From assembly GCA_012522875.1 (NCBI GenBank), contig JAAYJP010000078.1:1-6102 (forward strand): a DNA stretch of 6,102 nt, read 5' to 3'. The first letter of the stretch is position 1; every line of letters begins with the position of its first letter. Below are positions 1 to 6,099 of the stretch, in pieces. The DNA is from Clostridiales bacterium. Lineage in GTDB: Bacteria > Bacillota > Clostridia > Christensenellales > Aristaeellaceae. Made by a program: the position numbers and the translations under genes. Under the pieces are notes generated by a model, which saw only the letters and a program-made list of their open reading frames with translations, was not told where the DNA came from and searched no databases.

Positions 1-2
1 TG

Positions 3-224
3 CACAAGCGCTATCCCGGCAGTTACCCCGGCACTGGGGATATGCTGGCTTCCGCTGTCATCGCGGGGTTGATGCGGGAGCACATGCTTGAGTCTGCCTG
101 CGCCCTGGCGCTGGACTTTATTGACGCCGCTTTCGCGGCGGCTGTTTCGCGCCCGCTGCCCGCCCGTTATGGCCTGCCGTTTGAGTTGGCTTTGCCTGGA
201 TTTATCCGGGCCCTGGGCGGTTGA
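3..224 (+). CDS. Pyridoxal/pyridoxamine kinase, C-terminal fragment (5' end outside window)
   Basis: Reading frame 3 is open from the left edge to the TGA at 222-224, giving the last 73 residues of a ribokinase/PfkB-fold kinase. The diagnostic feature is the segment YPGTGD encoded at 24-41. GTGD is the anion-hole/catalytic-base motif of this fold, with the Asp at 39-41 as the expected base that activates the substrate hydroxyl. The following helix (LASAVIAGLM) and the ending with RYGLPFE before a final helix match the C-terminus of PdxK/PdxY-type pyridoxal/pyridoxamine kinases, which make pyridoxal 5'-phosphate and related phosphates from vitamin B6 vitamers and ATP in the cytoplasm. The substrate-binding N-terminal half is not visible, so another ribokinase-like kinase (for example a hydroxymethylpyrimidine kinase) cannot be excluded. 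The ATG at 42 is internal to the motif and is not the start. The metal-transporter gene follows after 26 bases on the same strand. Confidence 0.75.
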   Translation, partial: HKRYPGSYPGTGDMLASAVIAGLMREHMLESACALALDFIDAAFAAAVSRPLPARYGLPFELALPGFIRALGG

Positions 225-233
225 TTTCAAGTG

Positions 234-239
234 AAAGGA
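234..239 (+). promoter_or_regulatory. Shine-Dalgarno of the ZIP transporter; decides its start
   Basis: AAAGGA lies 11 bases before GTG 251 and 8 bases before TTG 248. It lies downstream of the farther candidate TTG 221, which overlaps the kinase stop as TTGA. This favours initiation at 248-251 over 221. Confidence 0.6.
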
Positions 240-250
240 CCTTATTATTG

Positions 251-1054
251 GTGCAGGATCCACTGACGATTTTATTTGCTTTTTCCCTTACCCTTCTGGC
301 AGGCCTTTCCACAGGCATCGGCGGCCTGCTTGTTTTCTTCACCAAAAAGGCCGATGTACGTATCCTCTCGGTGATGTTGGGCTTTTCTGCCGGGGTGATG
401 ATCTATGTGTCCCTGGTTGAAATTTTCGCAGAAGCCCAGACGCTGCTAAGCTCAGTATACGGCGATAAGGCGGGCATACTCTACACAGCCCTGGCTTTTT
501 TTGGCGGAATGCTTCTCATCGCCATCATCGACAAACTCATCCCCTGTGAGGAAAACCCCCATGAATTCGCCTGTGCGGCGGGGGTCAATCCAAGGGATGC
601 CTCAAAACTAAAACGAACTGGACTAATGACCGCGCTGGTGATAGCGATTCATAACCTGCCGGAGGGCATCGCCACATTTGTGACGGCCACACAGTCCGCC
701 AGCCTGGCCGTTCCCATCGCGTTTGCCATCGCTATCCACAATATTCCCGAGGGCATCTCAGTGGCCATGCCTATTTACTATGCCACCGGGAGCCGGAGGA
801 TGGCGCTGCGGTATTCCATGCTGTCCGGGCTTGCGGAGCCCGTGGGAGCGCTGATTGCCTACCTGATCCTGATGCCTTTCATGAATGACACCCTTTTTGG
901 CATTCTGTTCGCGGGGGTGGCCGGCATCATGGTGTTTATTTCTCTGGATGAGCTTCTGCCCAGCGCCCAGACTTATGGAGAGCACCATCTGAGCATATAT
1001 GGCCTTGTCGCTGGAATGGCTGTGATGGCGCTGAGCCTGTGGCTGTTTGTTTAG
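251..1054 (+). CDS. zupT: ZIP-family divalent metal transporter, ZupT type
   Basis: This is a 267-residue integral membrane protein, close to the roughly 260 residues usual for ZupT. Family members import Zn2+ and, with broad specificity, Fe2+, Mn2+ or Co2+. About eight hydrophobic segments are visible. The two metal-site helices are explicit: HNLPEG at residues 134-139 (TM4) followed by IATFVTA, and HNIPEG at 163-168 (TM5), both of which provide ligands to the intramembrane metal site. GLSTGIGG in TM1, SGLAEP in TM6 and SLDELLP in TM7 also fit. The TM3-TM4 loop is not a long His-rich stretch; it carries PCEENPHE and a second Cys. I chose GTG 251 because the mature family N-terminus (QDPL before TM1) begins there and a Shine-Dalgarno sits just upstream. 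TTG 248 is nearly equivalent, and TTG 221 would add ten polar residues and couple to the kinase stop. The actual metal cannot be read from the sequence. The gene is probably co-transcribed with its neighbours; I see no metalloregulator operator nearby. Confidence 0.93.
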   Translation: MQDPLTILFAFSLTLLAGLSTGIGGLLVFFTKKADVRILSVMLGFSAGVMIYVSLVEIFAEAQTLLSSVYGDKAGILYTALAFFGGMLLIAIIDKLIPCEENPHEFACAAGVNPRDASKLKRTGLMTALVIAIHNLPEGIATFVTATQSASLAVPIAFAIAIHNIPEGISVAMPIYYATGSRRMALRYSMLSGLAEPVGALIAYLILMPFMNDTLFGILFAGVAGIMVFISLDELLPSAQTYGEHHLSIYGLVAGMAVMALSLWLFV

Positions 1055-1070
1055 GCCTTTGCCTGGCGAA

Positions 1071-1075
1071 GGGAG
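1071..1075 (+). promoter_or_regulatory. Shine-Dalgarno of the SNF2 gene; decides its start
   Basis: GGGAG (within AAGGGAG, 1069-1075) lies 7 bases before ATG 1083. The longer in-frame possibility, TTG 1047, overlaps the end of the transporter and has no comparable site, so 1083 is the supported start. Confidence 0.75.
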
Positions 1076-1082
1076 AAGCATA

Positions 1083-3938
1083 ATGAGCCTTTGGGATGGC
1101 AGGGAGCAGGCCCCAATAAATAGGGAGCTGCTGGAGGCGGCCCAGGGCCCGCTGCCTGAGAGCAGCGGCGTGGTGCTGCTGCCCATCCTGTTGCGTAAGG
1201 AAGGGGCTTATTATCTCAAACTCAAAACCGGGCAGAAGAGGCTCTATACGGTGCGCAACATCTCTGCCTTCCTTCTGGCGGTACAATCCGGCCAGAGTGT
1301 CCTTTTGGGCAAGCAGTTCACCTATTCTCCCGCATGGATGCGATACCCGCCGGACGCCCAGGCCCTTATCACCCTGCTCTCCGCTTTTGTCTTTGGCCCC
1401 GACGGGGGCAGCCGCCAGCCCGCTGCCAATGCCATCGCTTTGTCCGATGCCCTTCTGCGCCTGGTGCTGGAAAAACTGGCGGATATGGAATTTCTGGTGG
1501 AGACGGAGAAAGGTGCCCGGCAACAGACGGGCATCCGGGAGGGGGCCCTGCCGCTGCTCTTCGGCCTTGGCTATGATATTAGAGGCGCTGTATTAACCGG
1601 CGCCTGGCAAGGAGATTGCCGGCAGCTCACAGAAGATGGCAGCTTTGCTCTGGTGGATGGGCGGGTGGTCGCCCAGCCCCGGGAAGACCGGGCATTGGCA
1701 GAGGCGCTGATCAAGCGCGCCGGGGAGCCGCGCTTTGCCTACCGTTTCAGCCGTGAGGAGACGCAGCGTGTGTTCTCGGAGCTTCTGCCCGCCCTTCAGC
1801 GCCGCTACGCCCTGACCATTGAGGAGGAAATGAGCCGCCGCCTGTTGAAATTTCCCCTGAAAGCGGAGGTTTATCTGGACCGGGCGGGGGAGGAAGTGCA
1901 GGCGCGCGTGCTGTTTCGCTATGGGGACCACGCGGTGGACCCCTTTGAACATTCATCGGAAATCCCCATCTATCTCTTCAGGGATGCCCAGGGCGAGCGC
2001 GATGTCATGGACCTTCTGGCCAGGAATGGTTTTCGCGTGCGCAAGGGACAGGTGTACCTGGCCGATGACGGGTTGATCTTTGACTTTTTAATGACGGGGG
2101 TGAAGGAACTGCACCAGATGGCCCGGGTGTATTTAAGCCAGGCCTTCCGGCAACTGACCCCACGGGCGCCGGCTTTTTCCGGGCATTTGGGGATCAAGGC
2201 GGGGAAACTGAAACTCTCCCTCACAGATGATTATCGCCGTGTGGAGGAGCTGCTGCCCCTGATGCAAGCCCTAAGCCAGCGCAAACCGTACTTCCGCTAT
2301 CGGGACGGCACCTTTATCACGCTTTCTGACGCTGACAACTGGCGGGAGCTGGCCCAGGCCTGGCAGGAGCGAAACGCCTTGGCTCCGGACACCCGGGATC
2401 TGGAAGCCATGCACGCCCACTACATGGCAGCGCTTGCGGAAAAGGATGCCCTGCCCCTGTCGGTGGACTCCTGCGTGCAAATGGCCATAGAGATGAACCC
2501 GGAGGGCATACAGAGCCCTGTTAAGGGATTGTATGATTATCAGTTGCGCGGTTTTCGGTGGATTTGCAGCCTGCATACACTGGGAATGGGTGGGATACTG
2601 GCTGATGAGATGGGACTGGGCAAAACCGCGCAGATGATTGCCGCTCTCCTGCACTTCAAGAAAATGGTCCCTGACCGTATGCCAAGCCTTATTGTGACAC
2701 CCACCACTTTGATGCACAATTGGCTGTCCGAAATACGGCGCTTTGCGCCGGGGCTCACTGCCCGGGTCATGACCGGCGGCAAGGCGCTCAGGGAGCGTGG
2801 GCTGCGTGCCATTGCCCAGGGGGAGCAAGAGGCGCCGGATGTGCTGATTACCAGTTACCCCCTTCTGCGCCAGGACATCGCCGGATTGGTGGGTATCAGT
2901 TTCCGTTTCGCGGTGCTGGACGAGGCGCAGCATATAAAAAATGCAGCCAGCCTGACCGCCAAAGCCGCCAAGCGCATTAACGCCATGACACGCCTGGCCC
3001 TCACCGGTACGCCCATGGAGAACAATGTCAGTGAGTTGTGGAGTTTATTTGACTTCTGCCTGCCGGGATACTTGCCGCCGCTGAGGCAATTTCTCCAGCG
3101 CTATGAGGAAGGCCGCAATGGCCAGGACCTGCGCCTGCGCATCCGTCCCTTCCTGATGCGGCGGCTTAAGAAAGACGTGATGGCGGAATTGCCCGAAAAG
3201 GTTGAAACCACTCTCTTTGCCCGGATGTACCCGGATCAGCGCCGGGTATATGATGCGGCGCTCCTTCAAAGCCGCGCCAGGGTGCATGAGCTGCTGGACG
3301 AAAAGGGGCTTTCCGGCAGCAGGATTGAGGTGCTGGCCGCCATTACGCTGCTTCGGCAGATATGCTGCCATCCCAGGCTGGCCCTTCCTGATTATCATGG
3401 GGATTCGGCCAAGGTGGATCTGCTGATGGATGTGCTGCCGGAAACGCTGGCTAATGGCCACCGGGCGTTGATTTTCTCCCAGTTTACCTCTTATCTGAAA
3501 ATCGTGGAGGAGCGTCTTGGCACCGCGGGCATCCCCAGCCTCTACCTGGACGGGGAAACCCCTGCTGCCCAGAGGCTTGAATTGGCAGAGCGGTTTAACC
3601 TGGGCACAGCACCGGTCTTCCTGGTATCACTAAAGGCTGGGGGAACCGGGCTTAACCTGACAGGGGCTGACACCGTGATACACCTGGATCCCTGGTGGAA
3701 CCCCACCGCGGAGGAGCAGGCCAATGACCGTGCCCACCGCCTGGGACAGGAGAAAACGGTGCAGATTATTCATCTGCTCAGTCCCGATTCCATTGAGGAA
3801 GCCGTGGTGGAAATGGGCGTTAGGAAGCGCCGCCTCTTTGACCGGCTGATTACCCCCGGGGAAACCCTGCCCCAGCGCCTGACGCGCGAAGAAGTGCTTA
3901 AGCTTTTTGACACCCGGGTATCACCCGATGCTGTTTGA
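1083..3938 (+). CDS. SNF2-family DEAD/DEAH helicase-like ATPase
   Basis: This is a 951-residue cytoplasmic protein of the bacterial SNF2 (RapA/HepA-like superfamily 2) group, expected to be a DNA-stimulated ATPase or translocase that remodels protein-nucleic acid complexes. Roughly residues 25-400 resemble the SNF2-associated region found in Bacillus and Clostridia. The helicase core follows. Lobe 1 has Walker A as DEMGLGKT (508-515, Lys514), motif II as DEAQH (613-617) and motif III as TGTP (641-644). The LRQICCHP segment typical of the family comes next. Lobe 2 has FSQFTSYL, the GGTGLNLTGAD motif V (starting at 853), and motif VI as DRAHRLGQ (882-889), with Arg883/Arg886 as candidate arginine fingers. 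All catalytic motifs are intact, so it should be active. The N-terminal SWIM zinc finger usual in bacterial relatives of about 1050-1100 residues is missing: no Cys occurs until well past residue 150. The gene lies 28 bases after the transporter and ends inside a promoter for the next unit. Its cellular target is unknown. No defence-type partner genes are present, so a phage-defence role is not suggested. Confidence 0.95.
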   Translation: MSLWDGREQAPINRELLEAAQGPLPESSGVVLLPILLRKEGAYYLKLKTGQKRLYTVRNISAFLLAVQSGQSVLLGKQFTYSPAWMRYPPDAQALITLLSAFVFGPDGGSRQPAANAIALSDALLRLVLEKLADMEFLVETEKGARQQTGIREGALPLLFGLGYDIRGAVLTGAWQGDCRQLTEDGSFALVDGRVVAQPREDRALAEALIKRAGEPRFAYRFSREETQRVFSELLPALQRRYALTIEEEMSRRLLKFPLKAEVYLDRAGEEVQARVLFRYGDHAVDPFEHSSEIPIYLFRDAQGERDVMDLLARNGFRVRKGQVYLADDGLIFDFLMTGVKELHQMARVYLSQAFRQLTPRAPAFSGHLGIKAGKLKLSLTDDYRRVEELLPLMQALSQRKPYFRYRDGTFITLSDADNWRELAQAWQERNALAPDTRDLEAMHAHYMAALAEKDALPLSVDSCVQMAIEMNPEGIQSPVKGLYDYQLRGFRWICSLHTLGMGGILADEMGLGKTAQMIAALLHFKKMVPDRMPSLIVTPTTLMHNWLSEIRRFAPGLTARVMTGGKALRERGLRAIAQGEQEAPDVLITSYPLLRQDIAGLVGISFRFAVLDEAQHIKNAASLTAKAAKRINAMTRLALTGTPMENNVSELWSLFDFCLPGYLPPLRQFLQRYEEGRNGQDLRLRIRPFLMRRLKKDVMAELPEKVETTLFARMYPDQRRVYDAALLQSRARVHELLDEKGLSGSRIEVLAAITLLRQICCHPRLALPDYHGDSAKVDLLMDVLPETLANGHRALIFSQFTSYLKIVEERLGTAGIPSLYLDGETPAAQRLELAERFNLGTAPVFLVSLKAGGTGLNLTGADTVIHLDPWWNPTAEEQANDRAHRLGQEKTVQIIHLLSPDSIEEAVVEMGVRKRRLFDRLITPGETLPQRLTREEVLKLFDTRVSPDAV

Positions 3939-3963
3939 CGCAATTCCTATGGTTTGTTATACT
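3935..3963 (+). promoter_or_regulatory. Sigma-A-type promoter of degV-recO
   Basis: The -35 box TTGACG (3935-3940) and -10 box TATACT (3958-3963) each match five of six consensus bases (TTGACA, TATAAT). They are separated by the optimal 17 bases. An extended -10 TG (3955-3956) sits one base before the -10 box. The -35 box contains the TGA stop (3936-3938) of the SNF2 gene. Transcription would begin near 3970, leaving a leader of about 44 bases before degV. This is a sequence-based prediction but a strong match. Confidence 0.8.
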
Positions 3964-3978
3964 TCAAAATATCAACTG

Positions 3979-3997
3979 TGGCGGGCGCTTGCCGCCA
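3979..3997 (+). other. Small hairpin in the degV leader
   Basis: TGGCGG (3979-3984) pairs with CCGCCA (3992-3997) around a seven-base loop, a six-pair GC-rich stem. It lies in the predicted 5' untranslated leader and ends five bases before the Shine-Dalgarno. No T-run follows, so it is not an intrinsic terminator. It could stabilise the mRNA 5' end or hinder ribosome loading, or it may be incidental. Confidence 0.4.
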
Positions 3998-4002
3998 TAA
4001 AT

Positions 4003-4007
4003 GGAGG
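4003..4007 (+). promoter_or_regulatory. Strong Shine-Dalgarno of degV
   Basis: GGAGG lies six bases before ATG 4014. It fixes the start there and rules out the in-frame TTG at 3954, which lies inside the promoter just before the -10 box. Confidence 0.85.
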
Positions 4008-4013
4008 TTTCGT

Positions 4014-4886
4014 ATGTCATTCTGGATTGTGACCGATGTGGGTTCCGATATGTCCATGGATTTTTATAAACGCTATGAAAAACTGAAGGTACTGCCCATG
4101 ATCTATCGCATGGACGGGCAGGAGAAGCACTACAATGTGGAGGATGAGCCGACGCTTCAGGACTTCTACCGTAAACTGCGGGAGGGCCACCAGGCCTCCA
4201 CCGCGGCAGTCCCCGTGGACAGCGCTACCCAGGTCTTTGAGGAGATTATCAAAGAAGGGGAAGCGCTTCTCTACATCACCCTTTCCGGTGGCATTTCTGC
4301 CTCCATTCAATCGGGCGAGCTGGCGGCCAAGATGCTTCTTGAGAAATATCCCAAGGCAAGGATCAGCGTGGTGGACTCCCTGATGGCTTCGGGCGGCCAA
4401 TTGCTCATGGTGTACTACGCGCTGAAACTTCGGGATGAGGGCAAGTCTTTTGATGAGGTGGTCAAATGGCTCACCGACAACCGCCAGCGTTTCAACGCCT
4501 GGTTTACTGTGGACGACCTCAATCATCTATTCAGGGGCGGACGGGTAAGCCGAAGCTCCGCATTTATCGGCAGCATGCTGCGCATCAAGCCTGTGATGCA
4601 TATGAACCATGAGGGGAAACTCATCCCCCTGGCCAAGACTCAGGGGCGCAAGCGCTCGCTGAAGGAATTGGCGGAAAAGGTTATCGAGCTGGCCAATCCT
4701 CAGGAGGGTCAGCCCATCTTCTTCTCCCACGGGGACTGTGGGGAGGACATCCAGTACCTTGCCGGTCTTGTAAAGGAGGGCCTGCCCAAGAACACAGGCT
4801 TCGAGTTCGTCACCCTGGGCACCATCATTGGCGCCCACGCGGGGCCAGGTACTGTGGCGGTCTTTTTCCTGGCGGACCACCGCTGA
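4014..4886 (+). CDS. DegV-family (FakB-like) fatty-acid-binding protein
   Basis: This is a 290-residue soluble protein, the normal DegV length. DegV/FakB proteins bind one long-chain fatty acid in a buried tunnel. In Firmicutes some present it to the kinase FakA for conversion to acyl phosphate and phospholipid synthesis. The N-terminus reads IVTDVGSDM (from residue 5), a divergent form of the usual DSTADL opening. The first binding loop is STAAVP around residues 62-67. The second is SGGISASIQS (91-100), where the family more often has SSGLSGTYQS, so the second Ser is Gly here while Ser95 is kept. VVDS, the signature FRGGRVS (173-179), GRKRS and the C-terminal IGAHAGPGT (272-280, conserved His275) complete the assignment. 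No FakA gene is in the window, so a role as a FakA partner is only an inference. The gene is first in a unit with recO, behind its own promoter and a strong ribosome binding site. Confidence 0.93.
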   Translation: MSFWIVTDVGSDMSMDFYKRYEKLKVLPMIYRMDGQEKHYNVEDEPTLQDFYRKLREGHQASTAAVPVDSATQVFEEIIKEGEALLYITLSGGISASIQSGELAAKMLLEKYPKARISVVDSLMASGGQLLMVYYALKLRDEGKSFDEVVKWLTDNRQRFNAWFTVDDLNHLFRGGRVSRSSAFIGSMLRIKPVMHMNHEGKLIPLAKTQGRKRSLKELAEKVIELANPQEGQPIFFSHGDCGEDIQYLAGLVKEGLPKNTGFEFVTLGTIIGAHAGPGTVAVFFLADHR

Positions 4887-4895
4887 GATACTCCC

Positions 4896-5618
4896 TTGGC
4901 ATACCGCAGTACCCAGGGTATCGTGCTGTCCCGTACGGATTACCGGGAGAATGACCGGATGTTGACCCTGCTCTCCCCGGAATTTGGCCGGGTGGATGCG
5001 CTTTGCCGCGGCTGCCGCAAGCCCAAAAGCCCGCTGATGACAGCGGGCGAATTGTTTTGTATGGGCGAATATGTATTGTACACCCAGGGAGGCCGCCAAA
5101 TCGTAACCGCCTGCTCGGTCATCGAGGCTTTCTACCCCTTGAGGCTGAATTATTCGCGATTGTCCTATGGTGCCATGATGCTTTCTGCGGCGTTGAAATC
5201 AGCCCAGCCTGGAGAGCCTGCAGCCCACTTGTATATCCTGCTTGCCCGGTCGCTCAGGCGCCTGGCTTACCAGGACGTTCCGGCCAAGCAGGTTGGCACC
5301 GCCTTCCTCCTGCATCTGGCTGCTATTGGCGGCTTCAAGCCCCGGCTGAACCACTGTGTGCGTTGTGGCAGGAGGATGGGAGAAGGGGAGGCGGGATCCC
5401 TTCTGCCCCAGGAGGGCGGCATTTGTTGCACATCCTGCTGCAACAGGGATCCGTATCGCCATCGCATCAGTGCCCCCGGCCTTCAATGGCTGCGGCAGGT
5501 GCTCTCCCAGGGCATTGACAGGACAGAAAACGCACCGGAGGAGGCTCCCTACGCGCTTTTGGCTGAATATGTGGCTTACCATATAGATGGGCAACTGCTG
5601 CCCGTCACAGACGAATAA
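4896..5618 (+). CDS. recO: DNA repair/recombination protein RecO
   Basis: This is a 240-residue protein of the usual RecO size. RecO acts with RecR (and RecF) to load RecA onto SSB-coated single-stranded DNA and to anneal complementary strands during gap repair. The N-terminus (YRSTQGIVLSRTDYRENDRMLTLLSPEFG) is the standard RecO opening that leads into the OB fold (about residues 1-80, including CRGCRKPKSPL). A helical region follows. The zinc finger is formed by Cys154-x2-Cys157 and a second cluster with Cys177/178 and Cys181/182. The TTG start at 4896 is chosen because the conserved RecO N-terminus begins right there and no other start codon lies between it and the degV stop. Only nine bases separate the genes, recO is in the same frame as degV, and the only Shine-Dalgarno-like sequence is a weak GAGA over the degV stop. 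Translation by coupling or reinitiation is therefore likely. The common recO neighbours era and glyS are not seen. Confidence 0.95.
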   Translation: MAYRSTQGIVLSRTDYRENDRMLTLLSPEFGRVDALCRGCRKPKSPLMTAGELFCMGEYVLYTQGGRQIVTACSVIEAFYPLRLNYSRLSYGAMMLSAALKSAQPGEPAAHLYILLARSLRRLAYQDVPAKQVGTAFLLHLAAIGGFKPRLNHCVRCGRRMGEGEAGSLLPQEGGICCTSCCNRDPYRHRISAPGLQWLRQVLSQGIDRTENAPEEAPYALLAEYVAYHIDGQLLPVTDE

Positions 5619-5646
5619 AAAGCGCCTGCCCCACCGCCCCTATGGA
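5619..5646. other. Convergent intergenic gap between recO and the hypothetical gene
   Basis: The 28 bases between the two stop codons include a GC-rich stretch next to A-runs. On the minus strand this reads as a G-rich segment followed by five T's (complement of 5616-5621). I could find no stem longer than three pairs before the T-run, so I do not call a terminator. How transcription ends between these convergent genes is not evident. Confidence 0.4.
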
Positions 5647-6099
5647 TCAATAAATCCTCAATTGGGCCGGGCAACGCTCTGCCAGCAGAAAATCTTTATA
5701 GCCACGCCGCATGGTGAAGGCGTAAGCCTCTTCGGGCCGGCCGTTTTGCCTGAGTGTGTGATAGCGCGTCAGTTTATAGGCGCCCCGGCGGGTGAAGAGG
5801 GGAAAGTCATAGGCAATGAGTTCGGCAAACAGCCGGGTCATGGTGTCATTTCGTTTGCTGTTACCGTTCTGTTTAAATGAGAAGGTGAGCAGCGTGTACG
5901 CCGGGCAGACAGAGGTGACCGTGACGCCTGTCGCCTCGATGCGAACCTGGTCGATGTCAAAGCGGCTTAGGGCAGTCAGTTTCCGGTATAGTTCAGCATA
6001 CAGCGGGCTTTGGCGCAGCAGGCGCAGCCGCTCCGCCTCCTCCCTGGCGGCCACGCCGCCATACAGCAGCATGATGGCCGCGGACAGCACGCAACCCAT
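5647..6099 (-). CDS. Hypothetical protein with hydrophobic N-terminus (possibly 5'-partial)
   Basis: I do not recognise this 150-residue protein. The minus-strand frame runs from an ATG at 6099 to TGA at 5649-5647, and the frame is still open over the last three bases of the window. The true start may therefore lie outside, and no ribosome binding site can be checked. Residues 1-18 (MGCVLSAAIMLLYGGVAA) form a hydrophobic stretch that could be a membrane anchor or uncleaved signal segment. A charged helix-like part (REEAERLRLLRQ) comes next, followed by a mixed alpha/beta region rich in Arg, Lys and Tyr up to a basic C-terminus. Cysteines are at 3, 65 and 143. The body alternates strand-like stretches (VRIEATGVTVTSV, TLLTFSF) with helices, suggesting a small folded domain. 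If the N-terminal segment is an anchor, the positively charged part after it would favour a cytoplasmic location for the body. It converges on recO with a 28-base gap. It is likely real because it is long, has coherent protein-like composition, and covers a region otherwise without a plus-strand gene. Confidence 0.65.
   Translation of the reverse strand: MGCVLSAAIMLLYGGVAAREEAERLRLLRQSPLYAELYRKLTALSRFDIDQVRIEATGVTVTSVCPAYTLLTFSFKQNGNSKRNDTMTRLFAELIAYDFPLFTRRGAYKLTRYHTLRQNGRPEEAYAFTMRRGYKDFLLAERCPAQLRIY

Noticed and set aside
936..1523. 195-codon minus-strand open frame across the transporter/SNF2 junction
   Set aside because: Antisense to two confident genes, and its translation has no recognisable fold; it reflects codon bias.
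2271..2933. 220-codon open frame on the minus strand inside the SNF2 gene
   Set aside because: It lies antisense over the helicase core, including Walker A, and has a low-complexity His/Gln/Gly-rich translation with no domain. It is a shadow of a GC-rich gene.
4527..5099. Minus-strand open frame across the degV/recO junction
   Set aside because: It overlaps two well-supported genes and the promoter-driven direction is opposite. No family features.
5616..5640. Possible bidirectional terminator between recO and the convergent gene
   Set aside because: A T-run exists on the minus strand, but the adjacent GC-rich bases do not form a stem longer than about three pairs.
5735..5742. GGCCGGCC palindrome
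   Set aside because: A perfect eight-base palindrome within coding sequence, but expected by chance in GC-rich DNA and with no repeat partner.
5587..5880. 97-codon plus-strand open frame after recO
   Set aside because: It starts inside the end of recO without a convincing ribosome binding site and runs opposite to the more protein-like minus-strand gene at 5647-6099.
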